DNA of 64,000 nt from Tretioscincus oriximinensis. Taxonomy: Eukaryota; Chordata; Lepidosauria; Squamata; Gymnophthalmidae. Position numbers and translations under genes: made by a program. Location of the stretch: contig JAJVDF010000206.1 in assembly GCA_022410635.1 (NCBI GenBank), forward strand, positions 447,320 through 511,319. The letters are read 5' to 3'. Each line of letters starts with the position of its first letter. The first letter of the stretch is position 1. This document shows, piece after piece, positions 1 through 12,365 of this stretch. The notes below the pieces were generated by a model. The model did not search any database and was not told the origin of the DNA. It worked only from the letters and a program-made list of their open reading frames with translations.

Positions 1-1273
1 AAAGCTTGATACAGAATGTGCATGGGATTTTTATGACATCACTTCCTGTGCATGACAAAAAGTGACGACACTCTGGGCACCATTGCCTAGAAGTAAACAC
101 TGGGAGTGACATCAAAATGGCTTCCTCCCCCCCCCCCCGGTAAAATAGCTGCCCCCAGGGTAAGGAGGGGCAGCTATTTGCTTTCTTGTGTCCCCCTGCA
201 CGAGATCTGGGATCTTATGCAAGGGTACACGATCTCGCAGATTGCACAAGACACTCATGCAGCTTCCAACTCTGAGGTCAAGGGGGGGGGGTTCTGCTAC
301 CATGCACATGTTTTTCAAAGCATAAAGAGCAGGACTGAAAACAAAAAGTCAATGAAGGAAAGAGATATTATACTTCTTCTGATGAGAGGAAATTTGGATG
401 TTTATCTTGATGGCTTCTTCTTTTTTTTAAGTTCAAAACATTTTTTAAATTAAAGTTTTATACATACGTAGTATATGTATATTCATGTTTACAATGTTTC
501 AAACAATTTCCTGCCTTTTTTTCAAAATCCCCCCTCCTTCCTCCCCCCCCCCCAATTTCGTTTCTTTGGCTAACGGCTAAGTCTCTTTTTGACCCACGTA
601 GTTTTCTTTTTAATAGAATAGTTTCTAAGATGAATAAAGAAAATGCAGTCCAAACAATAATAGATCAGATGGCTTTCAGGTCTACTAAAATCACTAAAAA
701 CTATCAATTATTTGTTTTAGTGGGAACTTGGTGCAAATAACTAATTCAGTTATATCAAAGACAATAATGGTTGTCCAAAAATACAGAACACTGGTCCAAG
801 AAATGAAACAGACTCATAGCATGTCTTGGATAAGCAAAAAGAAGTATTTCTTTAAGTCTTAAACAGGTGCCAAGTTACACAAAAGTGTCCTTTTTCCATT
901 TAAGGTAAATAAAATGCAGATATTATAGCATTATTGACTGCATCAGTCTGTAACGCAGATTGGTTACATCAGTCTAAGCACTCTTAGTTACAAATACAAT
1001 GCTTTATCTTTTACCATTCATGAGCTATAACTGGCACATTATTTTTGTTATCTGAAGTACAATGCAAAAAAAAAAATCTAGCCAGTAAAATGCCAAGACT
1101 AGCAATGTAATTTTGTGTAACTCTCATGAGAGTAGCAGATGTCTGTTGGCCTCCAGATGTGTCTGGCTGGAAAAAATAAATAAATAACTGATTCTATTCA
1201 ATAAAACACGATGCATTTTTGTGTATTTTTGATGTAAAAACTAGTTTTAACTTTGATGAGCTAGGCTTTTAAA
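1..1273. other. Intergenic, no gene recognised
   Basis: The first 350 bases are mixed-composition sequence that looks like a decayed repeat. It contains a short hairpin (arms 143-155 and 167-179) and homopolymer C and G runs at 128-137 and 282-291. The remainder is A/T-rich. A second C-run stretch at 530-553 follows a T-rich segment that could be an old L1 3' end read on the minus strand, but this is weak. No ORF here has a recognisable domain. Confidence 0.5.

Positions 1274-1360
<87 letters not shown>
1274..1360. repeat. (ATT)29 microsatellite
   Basis: This is an uninterrupted ATT trinucleotide tract of about 29 units. It is long and pure, so it should be highly polymorphic in length. Confidence 0.97.
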
Positions 1361-1362
<2 letters not shown>

Positions 1363-3570
1363 GCACAAAATGTCACCAATATTAGGGGATTCGGATCTGC
1401 CAGGCAGAAGATCAAATCTGGTTCAATTATGTGTCCTCCCGGGATACCTGGGATTGGGGTATTCCAGATTTGCATGAGTTTTGTAAATGTCACTGATAGA
1501 AATAACTAAAAGGTTCTTTGTTGTTTTTTAAAACATTTAATTTTTTCAATTCAATACAACACATTTCACACTTTCAATCCACAAAATGTATTTTTTAATT
1601 AATGCTTCCCCAAACTCCTCCCATCTTCTCCCCCTCTCTATACATCCATTCTTTCACACTGAGGAGATATATCCAGAATCTTAATCTCTACCTCAGTTTT
1701 GTTACATTGTTCCTGCAGTCCTGGGTTGTACCATCGAGGCTTGTATTCCCACGAGAAGACATGAAACAGTCAGAACTGCAGATCTCGGCTGCCTGACATG
1801 CTCAGTATCTGACTTCCTGGATCCTGTCTCAACTGCTTTTCAAGAATTTTTAACGTAGCTATAACACACGTGTGAATGGGGTATCTCGGATTTAAACCTC
1901 CTTTCACCTCCCCCCCATCATGTGCACAGGGGCTGTTACAATTGATCCACCGCTCCATGTAATGTCACCTTTTTACTAGTTAATGTTACCTGCATATTTA
2001 ATATACCATTTATTTCTCTTTCTATCTTCTTGGACTTTTTCATATTCTCATATCATATGTACAAAAAGTCTTCTCTGTTGACAACCATGCCTACATGGCC
2101 CAAAAATATTTGCAAAATAATGTGATAATTGTGCAAGTGTACTATACCATTTACGTAAGACATTCCTTCTCCTTTCTTTTATTTGATTATTATTATTTGG
2201 CTTGACCCTCATTATTTCTCAAAAGGTTCTGATCTTGAAGCACCTGGAGGATTGATTTCAGCAGTACAAAGGCTCCACCACAATCGGTTCCTTTTGACCC
2301 TAATATGCTGATGAACCTCATTATTGCAGTCTGCTGATATTTTGGGTTTAATAGTATTGTAGTACTGATATTTTGATTTGAAGTAAGATGTCATTTGTGC
2401 AGATAGAAGATGGTTATCAAGACCAGGGATTCTGGCACAAGAATCATCCATTGTTTGGAGATGATTGTAGTAGCTTGACTTATTTACTTCTTGTTCCAAG
2501 ACAAAATTGAACACAACTGTTCTTATTTTTAATAGGATTTTCACAATTCCCAGTTTGGAAATTTTATACTTTCCCTTGCTACTCATTTTTCAGTTCTGCC
2601 ACTTTTCACCATATGTGTTTGCTTAAATTTAATTCGGTGATCTGCAGACTTAAACCATATTTCATTTTCCATATTTTTCAATCCTTTTGGCATTAACTAA
2701 TAACATAGCTACATGGCACTCGTATGTGCCTTTCAGTACTTTGTAACACTGAAGAAACATACCTTAGAGGAAAAGTAGACTGAAGCATCCTCCACACAAC
2801 ATGCTAAAAAGCCATAATGGTGTTAAGTTTGAAAATAACCCAATTGCAAATCCAGGCATACATACTCTCATCCTTTTGCAAACAAGCCATTAGAAACCCT
2901 TTAAATCCATATGGAACAGATAGGACGATTAACCAGGAGGTCTTGTGTTATATGTGCTATGTAATTGTGTCTTCTTGTAGTGTCCTGTTAATCTCATTAA
3001 TGACATTATACACAAGGAAGCTTCTCGCTTCTATGGTTGTAAGCATAGTCATTTAGGAAAACATCAACAAAGGCTTTTTTCTGGGTACATTGCAAACTCT
3101 TTGGGGTGTCTTGCGAAAACTCAGTTGTCACGTGGGCCAGAACAATCATGATATTGCTAACATTCCGATAGAAAAATGTTGTGTGCCTGCAGCCTTAGTT
3201 AGACACACTAATCAGGTGATAAAGTCCTTCATATTATATTGTGATTGATCAGAGTTAAAAATATGTACTCAAGACTCAAAGAAGTGACTAGAAAAAGTGA
3301 GGGAGAACACATTAAAAATCATTTTAAATTAGTCTTCACACATATAATTTTAAACTATTAAATTACTCTGTTTTTGGAGTTTTTTATTTAAATTATTCCC
3401 ATCTAATTTAAAAGTGAAGTGCAGACTAATATGAGACAATGGTGTGAAATCTTTATTAATGAATGAATATTTTGAGATTATTGAAACCGGAAAGGCAACA
3501 GGGAGAGGATAAAATCTCTTTAAACTTCCAAACCACATTTTGATTCAGGAGCCACAGATGGCAAAATGTG
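1361..3570. other. Intergenic, nothing recognised
   Basis: This is A/T-rich sequence without identifiable genes. A 124-codon open frame on the minus strand (2586..2212) has no motif I recognise and no codon bias that stands out. The T-rich, C-run sequence near 1520-1660 resembles the segment at 430-560 and the start of 38150-38215, and could be L1 3' ends in minus orientation. Confidence 0.4.
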
Positions 3571-3741
3571 GATCTTTCTGCTTGGAGTCTTAATCCAGAT
3601 TATATTCTGGAATAAGGTCCTGTTGTCACATGCTGGTGCAGCGAACAGTAGGCATTGAATGTAGACTGTATCCAGCATGTTGTAGCAGGCCTATATTTTA
3701 GAATATAATCCGGAATGAAGTGGTTCCATGCAGAAAGGACC
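3571..3741. mobile_element. Foldback (inverted-repeat) element, MITE-like
   Basis: Two arms of about 65 bp are imperfect reverse complements. The left arm runs 3571-3637 and the right arm about 3673-3741. Shared blocks include TTTCTGC-TGGA near the outer ends, GATTATATTCT in the middle and ACATGCTGG next to the loop. The loop holds about 35 bp. I see no transposase and no convincing target duplication. It is a non-autonomous palindromic DNA element of unassigned family. Confidence 0.65.
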
Positions 3742-4197
3742 TCTATCTGTTATCTAAATTAAGTGGAGAAAATGGGAACTTTGCTCCTCCCTTACTGTGT
3801 AGAAGCATTCCATCAACAACGACATATGCCTGGAATTCAGTTCTTTTTGTTGCAGGCTGTGTCTCTTGGTATTGGGACTGACTGGTTGCATCAAGGGGTG
3901 ATAATCAAATAATAGTTTTCAATGAACAAACAGCAGCTCTTTTATAAGAATGAAAGAGTTCTTTTTAAGAAAGGAAGTGGGAATAAATGGCTGCTGGATT
4001 CAGATCTGTTTTTTAGATTAAATCCTAACAGAAATCTTGAAGTCTGGTTCCCATCCACATTTAGTGCCTGGAAAATGAATTAGAGGCCTATAATACAAGT
4101 CACTAGTCCACACACAGTTTGATATACACTGAACTTCTTCTTGCCACATGGAGGTTTCTCAGCTGCATAAAAATAGCATGTTAAGTCAGGGTCTGGA

Positions 4198-4242
4198 AAA
4201 TCTAGCAAGGGGGTCTCATAGATGTTAGCATCTGAAGAAGTA
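4198..4242. repeat. Remnant of the CTCTGAAAT foldback family
   Basis: The stretch contains TAGCAAGGGGGTCTCATAG and then GCATCTGAAGAAGTA. These are the outer-arm and central motifs of the palindromic family that is better preserved at 54191-54380 and 35204-36267. Only about 45 bp survive. Confidence 0.45.
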
Positions 4243-4339
4243 AGTTTGTTTTTGAAATATACCACAATGGAAATCACCAAACCTAAGCAAATGGAGTGGA
4301 AATCCATTAACCTCTCCAAGACTCTTGCCCTGATACAGA

Positions 4340-5100
4340 GAGATATCTGAACCAGGGATGGAGGGGGTAGGCAGGGACAGCTCCCCGACCTGAAACAGGT
4401 AAGGTGCAGTGGGAAGGGGAGAGAAGGAGAGGAGGGGGGGAAGAAAGGGGAAGTGACAGAGGAGGGGAAGGAGAAAGGGGCTTTAGACCCTAAGCAGCTG
4501 CCGGGTCTGCACGGCAGCTATTTTGGGATTTGCCCCCTTCTCAGTTGGCAAGAAAAGGAAAAAGAGGGTAGCATTGAGTGGGGGAGAGGGGATAGGGGAG
4601 AATTGTTTGGGGGAGAAGGAGAGGGGGGACAGATGGGCAGGGGGGAAGGGTAGATGGACTAGGGAAGGGGAGGAGAGTGGGAGTAGGCCTGATCCCCAAG
4701 CTCCATTACTGGGAGTACCTAAAGGTTTTTGGGTGTCTCCCAGTAATGGAGGCTGCAGACTTGGGCCTATTCAAGGATGGAGGGGGAAGGCAGGGACAGG
4801 CGGCGGGGGCAATGTGCCTGCTGTGATCGCCGCTACCGTCCATACCTGCCTCCCTCCTCTCAGACAGGCAGCAGAGGGGTTGGGCACAGGTTAGGGAGGA
4901 GGCAGGGATGGGNCAACCTGATTGTCAGGCAGCAGCGCCGATGCACCTCCCACATTTGGTGCCGACAATACTTTCCCATGCTGGAGCTCATCTGGGCTCC
5001 AGCCAAGACCAGTGGTTAGCCACGCCTAACGGTGCCAGCCTCGTGCAACCCCACTTTCGGTGGCAGGAGGGCTATCACCCTCCTGCCATGACTATGCCAA
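4340..5100. repeat. GC/GA-rich island with internal hairpins
   Basis: This is a strongly purine-rich plus strand (4400-4680, GGGGA/GAGG runs) followed by GC-rich sequence in an otherwise A/T-rich neighbourhood. A hairpin spans 4684-4769 (CCATTACTGGGAG pairs with CTCCCAGTAATGG). A second spans 5061-5088 (TGGCAGGAGGG with CCCTCCTGCCA). The phrase GGATGGAGGGGG-AGGCAGGGACAG occurs at about 4355 and again at about 4775. This repeat architecture argues for a transposon-derived island, not a promoter CpG island; the overlapping ORFs are by-products of the base bias. Confidence 0.5.
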
Positions 5101-6126
5101 TGGACTGTACACAAAACGACATCACATTCTGCCGGCTCATTTGGGTTTTATAATATATGATGTTCTTTCCTACACTCCATTCTATTCACATGTATGCCTT
5201 GTCTCACAAGGTTTCTTAATACTGAAAATTAACCAACTGCAGGAAGCAACTAATCTGGAATTGTCTCTAGGAGCCAAATCCCAGCTGGGATAGTAAATCA
5301 TTTTGNAGAGTGCATCCTACTGAGATGTTTTGTATCTTGAGTCTCAATGCACCACAAAGACACATTTCTTTTTAATTAAAAAAAAAATTCAAANATCCTT
5401 CCTTGTCTACATAGCTTGTTCTATGCAGCCATAAAACTGTGACCAAATGCAATCTTCAATGGCAGTTTCATAATGATCAAAGAGNCTTTCTGGGCAACTA
5501 TGATACTTAGGGCAAATAGTAAAAGATAATAGCAATTTAGGAAGCTACTGAAGCAGAAAAGGAAAGATTTAATGTCTCACATACAAGAGTTCTAAAAAAG
5601 CAAGACAGTATTTTGCTTCAGAGATCACAGCAGCAGGAATATTTGTATGGAAGAAAACATTTAAAATAGTTTTTCAGGCCACTGAAAATGATAATGATGA
5701 AATCAGCAAGGACTGTGTTTTCTTGAGTGTTTCCAGCCCTCCTGTCAGAAACTCGTCCCATAGCTGTGACAGCTGGCTTGATCTATTTTGGCATTGCATC
5801 AGAAAAACAAAGCTTATTGCTATCAAACTGGCAGCTCTTTTCTATTATAGATAAATTTGGGAGCACAGAAGACCAAGGAGAGAATGCCAAGAAAGTTGTT
5901 TGGGCAGATCACAAGCATAGAATCATAAATACTGAAATATTACTTATTTTATAGGAGGTATGCCTGCTATTGATTCACTTTAGAAAATGGTTCCTTTAGA
6001 GAACAGTTTTCAAAGAATAACACTGGCAGTCTTTGAACTCCCTTTTTTCTGTTTGCCCACCTTCGTTACTGTGCATTAAATAAGAGTTTGAACTCTAAGG
6101 AGAAGCAATTGCCAAATTTTGGACAA
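5101..6126. other. Intergenic, nothing recognised
   Basis: This is A/T-rich sequence with several isolated N bases. No coding or repeat feature can be supported. Confidence 0.4.
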
Positions 6127-6267
6127 TAGGGTTACACATTCACTTTTAAACCTTCAGAATGAACTTAATCTCTCTCGCCACCCCCATCTCCTGGACTTAA
6201 ACCAGAGGGGAGACGAATTACTCAATCTTCAGAGCTGAAAGTTTAAAAGTAAATGTGTGACAACCTA
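6127..6267. mobile_element. Small terminal-inverted-repeat element (MITE-like)
   Basis: The left end TAGGGTTACACATTCACTTT (6127 on) is mirrored by the right end finishing ACTTTTAA-GTAAATGTGTGACAACCTA (to 6267). The arms are about 30 bp with a few mismatches and a 2-base insertion. The TAGGGTT ends resemble hAT termini, but no clean 8-bp duplication flanks them. Confidence 0.6.
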
Positions 6268-6326
6268 CCCAACCTACCCAAATGGTCACTCATACTTGCT
6301 CTGTGGTCTTACCACTTCTGATTAAT

Positions 6327-6496
6327 GTTGCCAGATATACGATTCTTCAGCAACAATACAGTTTTCCTCTGTTTGCTCTGTGTGCAGCTAGGAGGGGGAG
6401 GTAATATAGGAGTGGATAAAGTTTGGGTAGGACTAACGGATGGCACAGTATAGGAGGTCAAGGGTTTCATTATTTCTCTTATACAAATCTGGCAAC
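6327..6496. mobile_element. hAT-like non-autonomous element
   Basis: The left end GTTGCCAGATATAC (6327-6340) is mirrored by ATACAAATCTGGCAAC (6481-6496). The ends match the (TAG)GGTTGCCA start of the intact hAT element at 25583. At 170 bp it has no coding capacity. No target duplication is visible, so the outermost bases may be lost. Confidence 0.5.
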
Positions 6497-6589
6497 CGTA
6501 CTGTTGATTGTACTCCTGAATTAATTTGTTGAATAGATACAGACTTCCTGTCCACCACACCCCTCTCTCATATTATGTTTTAAAATGAA

Positions 6590-6886
6590 TTATGGATGAA
6601 ACTGCTTGGGCCCTAGCTATCTGAAGGATCCCCTTCTCCCATATATACAGCCTCCCCCCAGAGGGTCGTCAGGCACCTATATTGTATAACTTTCAGAACT
6701 GCTAAAAACATACCTCTTTACCCAGTCTTTTCACTCCTTCCAGGGAGGGGGGAAGCGATGGACGGTATAGTTCTTTTTAAATCTTTTATCAATTTTTGTG
6801 TTTGTTACTTTCAACCTCCCATTGCCCACCTAAGGATCTATGATGAAGGGTGGGGTATAAATTCCTAAATAAATAAATAAATAAAG
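6590..6886 (+). mobile_element. L2-type LINE, 3' end
   Basis: Reading plus, AAAACATACCTCTTTACCCA encodes the KTYLFTQSF block typical of the C-terminus of L2-clade reverse transcriptases. A 3' UTR follows, with GGGTGGGGTATAAATT and a terminal (AAAT)n tail at 6867-6885. It is heavily 5'-truncated; the left border is approximate. Confidence 0.65.
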
Positions 6887-8625
6887 TCAGACCTCTACTT
6901 TAAACAATATTCAGTTCATCTTAAGTAATAAATAGCAAGACCAAGGCTGCTTCCCAATTACATCCTTAATATCGCTATTTTTAGTGTACCTGAAAAAACA
7001 CATCGCGAGTACCATATGTCTTCACTCACCTCAAATTTTATTCGCTGCTTCTTGTTTCTTTGTAACATTTCCACGCAACCTTGTAACATCACATGCCCCA
7101 TGTGCGCTTATCCTAAGTACGATTTGAGAGGTGTTACTGCTATGTCACACTACATCACTGGGCTGGAATCTTTTTGGCCCAGACATTGGTGGCATTCCCC
7201 CCTGGACTGGATCCCATGGGCAGTAGCTGTTATGCTGCTGCTCCCAAGGTCCAGTCCGGCTTCCAACATGGTGATGGCACAGGGGAGTAGATGTGGTGGA
7301 GGCACCATCATAGCCAACAACGTGGTCCCCTCTACGGGTTTTACTATAATTCCAAGCATTTTCANTGAGCCAAGAGCCAATGAGATTTTTACAGCTAACC
7401 TGAATTCACATTACTAAATGTCCCAACTACGCAATCTTTCATATTTAAAAGAAGTCTGCTGCTGGTTGTGAAAAATAAGGTAACAGAAAAAAAATAGGAT
7501 CACATGCCTTTTTAGCAAGTGAATCGCTGAAACTCCATGAGGTAATGGGGTGAATTCTACATGATGATGCTGCCAACTCACTAAATATCCTTAATGGGGA
7601 TGCAGCCTTAGTTCTTTTTTTCCCTGAGCTAAACATCATTCTTGAGACTGAAGAAGAACTGAAGATGATGAGACTGTGTCCTTCAGTTAAGGAGAAGAGA
7701 TCTACAGTGCGTATGTGTGTGTGTGTTGTGTTCACAGAGCGTCATTCCTTACCACACCCTGTTGCTTGCACTGCAACATATTTCTAGCCACAGTGTCTCT
7801 GGTCCCATCATTGCAAGATCCCATATGTAATATTCTCACGCATTGTGTCGTCTAACAGATACAGCTTTATCTTTTAAAAATTTGTACCTGGAAGAGACTT
7901 AACATATATAGTATGTTTATATATTTATATTTCTAAGAATATATATATTCTTAAAAGAAGAATGTTGCAATCTTAATTGTAATTCTATATAATATTTCTA
8001 AACGTGAAAATGAATGTAGCACTAGCTATCCATATGTTGTATGTCTAGACTCCTTTTCCTTTTAATCTTAACAGTAAGGTGAAAAATGATGAAATTTGTG
8101 GGCAGCGAAGTTGGTTTATATCGCACATGTTTTTAATCACTCCAGCCAAACCATGTATGGTATTAACCTGATTTCTGAAAGGATTTATTGCTGGGGGTGT
8201 AAGGGGCGGAGACATTCTAAAAGAACGTTATTTTTAAAAACTGCAGATGATGAATGTACTTACACTGTTCCTTACCCTCCTCATATTGACGAGCATTAAG
8301 TAGCTTTAAATGGTACAAGCCTTTAAATGTAAAACATGTACTTTCTCTACTAAATCAGCTTTGTAAATATTAACATGCAAAGTAAAGTATGTAGAATACG
8401 TGGTGAGTCACTTCTTAAAGTGCAATCCACGTTGGGTAAATAGACTAGTATTAGGAAAAAAGCATTAAAAAGGAATACTTAATACTGTTTAATACCAAAA
8501 CAAAGACTCAATTAGTAAGTCACATTACTGAAATTGTGTAAACAGAATTTGCTTAAAAGTTTGTACCTGGAAAACACTTAACATATGTAGTGTGTGTATA
8601 TATTACTTACTGCAGTGCATTGGCA
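6887..8625. other. Intergenic, one dispersed direct repeat
   Basis: No gene is recognised. A ~55-bp segment at 7877-7932 (TTTGTACCTGGAAGAGACTT and following) recurs in direct orientation at 8556-8610. A short GT run lies at 7708-7727 and a strongly A/T-rich stretch at 7905-7960. Confidence 0.45.
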
Positions 8626-8789
8626 TATCATGATACCATTTGCAGGGAGTCATGAACAGGTTCATATTTTGCTTTCCTCTGTTCAGACTGCCCAGGTGCA
8701 TCTGGTGGGCCTCTGTGTGAGACAAAATGCTGGACTAGATGGGCTGTGGCCTGACCCAGTATGGCTCTTCTTATGTTCTGATGTTCATG
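8626..8789 (+). mobile_element. CR1-like LINE, 3' UTR fragment
   Basis: The fragment matches the 3' UTR of the family seen at 49590-50308 and 63074-63490: ACCATTTGCAGGGAGTCATG, then CAGGTGCATCTGGTGGGCC, GCTGGACTAGATGGGC and a tail of TTCTTATG-type octamers. It is 5'-truncated in the UTR, so no coding part remains. Confidence 0.8.
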
Positions 8790-9305
8790 TTTTTATTCTC
8801 AAAAGATTGCTGATTAAGCATAATATAAGGTCCTTATTTCTACCTCTTTTTTGGAATGTTCATACAGATGCCCCAATTCAGCTCAGTGATCCATTCCTTC
8901 ATAGCTGTGAAGGTTGCATTAAAGAACAGCCTCAATTTAAAGACAGTAATTGTATCAGATATTGACTCAAGTAAATCTATCACTATCTCTGAGAAGTCAA
9001 AATAGTGCCCCTGAAGTCCNAGTTTTATATCAAGCATGTAAATTGGTTAATTTTTACATCTGATGAAAAATGTTTCAAAATAATTGGAATATCAGATATA
9101 TTTTTGTTATTTTCAGAGGCCTTGACTATGTGGAGAATTGGCAAAGAGGACTTGAAATCAAAGGTTCAAAGCAAATGCTCTGAGGCCTTTGGTTGTGGGG
9201 CGGGGTATAAGTATAAATAAAAAATAAATAAAAAAATGGTCTTGCTTCTTCAAATGTTTCTGAATTAGATTTTCATCAATTCTTACCAATTTATTCAGTT
9301 ATTTT
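8790..9305 (+). other. Intergenic with a SINE/L2-type 3' tail at 9190-9236
   Basis: Most of the stretch is unassigned. At 9180-9236 the sequence TTTGGTTGTGGGGCGGGGTA followed by TAAGTATAAATAAA and A-rich repeats is the characteristic tail shared by squamate L2 LINEs and their SINEs. The body of the element is not identifiable. Confidence 0.45.
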
Positions 9306-9309
9306 ATTT

Positions 9310-10598
9310 ATTTACTATTTTATTTGTTCAAAATTGGCATATTAAAACAGTATTAAAATAGTATCTTAAGGTGGGAAGAAAAACAGCATTTCTTCAATCA
9401 AAGACCAGGTTAAAGAGGTGCATCTTCAGAGATCTGCTAAAAGAATACAGTGATGTTGACTGAAGCACCTCAAGAGGGCTTCTATTCCACAGACTGAGAT
9501 CAACTACCTGCCCCTGTTTTCCAATCCGTTTGCCGTTGAGAGGGGTGGCACAAACAGGAGATTCTTTCCTGCAGATTTCAAGGCAGGGTTAGGTTGATAT
9601 GGGAAAAGGTGTTTCTTTAGGTATTTGGGGCCCAAGTTTATTTAGGGCCTTATAAATTGAAATTAACATCTTTAATTGGGTTCTGTAGCAAATTGGCAGC
9701 CAGTGCAACTCTTTGAAGACCAGCATGATATTTATCCAGCTACTTCTTCCAGTCAGCAGTCTAGCTGCTGCATTCTGTATCAACTGCAGCTTCAGAACCA
9801 TTTTCAAAGGCAGCCCCAAATAGAGTGCATTATAATAGTCNAGTCTGGAAGTTACCAGTGTGTGGATTACTGTGGCAAAATCTTGCTGTTCAGAAGAGGC
9901 TGTAACTGGCAAACCAGATGTAACTGGAAAGTAGGCACTCCTGGCNACCACCTCCACCTGATTTTCAAGTGTCAGCACAGAATCCAAAAGCACTCCCAGA
10001 ATTCACACCTATCCCTTATAGGGCAATTCTGCCTCATCAAGGGCAAGGTGTCTCCCAACTTCACAAACCNAGGATGCTCCAAAACCCAGCACCTCCATCT
10101 TGTCTGGATTCAGCTTCAATTTATTGTTCCCCATCCAGCCCATCAGTGCTTCCAGGAATCTGTCACGCACATCAATCACCTCTCCTGATTCAGATGGAAC
10201 AGAGAGATAGAGCTTAGTGTCATCTGCATATTCATGATACTTCACTCCAATTCTCCTGATGACCTCTGCCAGTGGCTTCATATAGATGTTGAACAGCTTG
10301 GGGGAGATGATCGACCCCTGAGGGATACCACCACAAGTGAGCTCCTAGGGTGTTGAGCAAGAGCCTCCCACCACCACTCCCTGAAAGTGGCGTTGGAGAT
10401 ATGAGTGGAACCACTACAACATTGTGTCACAAACTCCTTAGCTTCTCCAGTAGGATACCATAGTCCATGTTATCGAAAGCCACTGAGAGGTCTAGGAAGA
10501 CGGAAAGGGTTGCATTGTTCCCATCCCTCTCCTAGAGCAGGTCATAGACCAGAGCGACCAAAGTGGTTTCTGTGCCATGGCCTATGCCAAGCCTGAAG
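9310..10598 (-). pseudogene. L2-clade LINE reverse transcriptase fragment
   Basis: On the minus strand the fragment encodes successive reverse-transcriptase motifs: FLDLSVAFD (motif A region, near 10490), GIPQGSIISP (motif B, near 10325), YADDTKLY (catalytic motif C, near 10215), then LNPDKMEVL. A C-terminal segment YYNALYLGLPLKM follows (near 9840) with QNAAARLL, and a frameshifted end reading HLFNLVFD near 9405. Several stops and at least one frameshift show it is dead. The endonuclease and ORF1 are missing. The YCNALY-GLPLK and QNAAARLL blocks place it in the L2 clade. Confidence 0.85.
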
Positions 10599-11311
10599 AA
10601 AAAGAAGAAATTACAAGAAATTGTGGAAGTGAAGTTCAAAGCAGCTCTACAGATTATTTATAAAGTCACAACACAATAGCCATTATACAAAAGATATCCA
10701 GGTCAAGGAATTTTTTCCCTCTGACAGATGTGAGCTTTGGCATTTGTTTCTTAGAAAAAAATAAATACTAGCATCATCAGATGGAAACTATCCACATAAA
10801 ACAATACTTCGTAGATCTACTTTCCAGCAGTTGTCGCAGTATTTCTTGGAACTGATATATCTTGCTGTTATACTGAGAGCTAGTCATGAATAAACTTTGG
10901 TGTAGAGCAAAGTTTCAAGCCTTGTCTGAAGCCCATAATGTTACTTTTTTAGCCTGTGATAGTTAATATTTGCTCCAGGAACTTTGGTCTAAAGATAATT
11001 ACACAGAACAAGCTGTCATTTCCATAATAATTAATCACTGGAAGAAAAGATCACATATGTTTATAACTTCTATAAAAAGGCCCAGATGGAGTTAAAAATA
11101 AGGCTAAGAAACTTCCCCCTTTTTCCTTCTCTTGAACCCAATTATGGGATCCTAGATAGTGTGGTACAAAAATGATTCACCTTACAAGAATCAGTGACCA
11201 GTAAACCATATCAGCAACCAAACTGGGAATCTTTCTTCTGCATAATAGTAAAGATTGTCAACTGAGAGCCAACTAATTGGATTCACCTGCTTCATGCTAT
11301 ATAAATACAAA

Positions 11312-11342
<31 letters not shown>

Positions 11343-12365
11343 ATGTTAGACTCATCTGAGGTGTTTTCTTGTGTGTGCTGGAGTTAATTAGTTTGGCACA
11401 ATTTATTTTATTAACCCTGTGTCTGGAATACTGGCTAGGGCAGATTCACCTAAAGAAAAGACATCTCTATGGTTGTGTTTCTTTGCTAACGAATAAGAGG
11501 CATTATGTGATGTATGTAATCTTAGGACATGTTAATATTAAGCAGAAAATATGAAAATAATGAAAAATACAGTTTTTATTTTCATAGTCAACACCTGGAT
11601 GAAATCTGTGCACATTATATATGGAATTTCACTATTTCCTTTTCATAGCCATAAAACTGAGCAAACATAGGTGTGATTCTGTTGCACAGCAGAGCACCTC
11701 AACCAGGACCTCAGAGTAGCTAGCCTCAATTGCTGTAATGAAAGCTGGTTACCCTGAGGCTCTGGTTCAAGTGCCTTTTTGATGCACAGCTGCTGATTAA
11801 AATTTTTGAGGGCAACTAGATGACTAAATAAAAATACACAAATTAAAAATCTTATTGCTGCAAATAAACTTTTTCAAGCAGGGTTTTTGCTGAGTTGATG
11901 GGCAAGATGTTTGGCAGTCCATAATTTCTTAAAACTGTCTAAAACGAATAATCAGAAGCAATATGAACGGTTATGGGCTTTTAAATCTGAAAATTCCTCA
12001 CCAAACAGCTTGACCTCCTGAAACAAAATTCCCTCAGCTCTTATTTTCAGTTATGTAAACACAGAACTGCGTTGCTTTGTAAGAGCCTGACATAGGAGTT
12101 TACAATCCCAAAATGAGGCCTACTATAGTCATTTCCTAAGGAGGAAAGGCAGGGGATAAACAGTTACAGTGTGTGAAGGCAAGAGCTGTTCTGGTTATGA
12201 GGAAATGACTTCTGTTGGAGGGTTGCTTTACCTAATCAAGGAAACATAAAACAGCAGGAATACCCTGCCAATATTAGGTATAATATAATGACATTATTAG
12301 CTTGAGCAGGAGTTGCGCCTTTAGCATTAATGGTTGTCCATTAATGGAAGGAACTGTTATATAGT
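10599..12365. other. Intergenic with an (AAAT)n run
   Basis: No gene is recognised. An (AAAT)n/(AAATA)n run at 11303-11344 follows CTATATAAATAC and may be the tail of a lost retroelement. The remainder is A/T-rich unique-looking sequence. Confidence 0.45.

Noticed and set aside
106..453. 115-codon open frame with a proline run
   Set aside because: The prolines come from a C homopolymer; the rest is repeat-like with no recognisable motif.
2212..2586. 124-codon minus-strand open frame
   Set aside because: No known motif, no start context and no neighbouring exons; the length is plausible by chance in 64 kb.
4453..4894. Glycine/glutamate-rich open frames
   Set aside because: Produced by GGA/GAG purine tracts, with overlapping frames in all phases.
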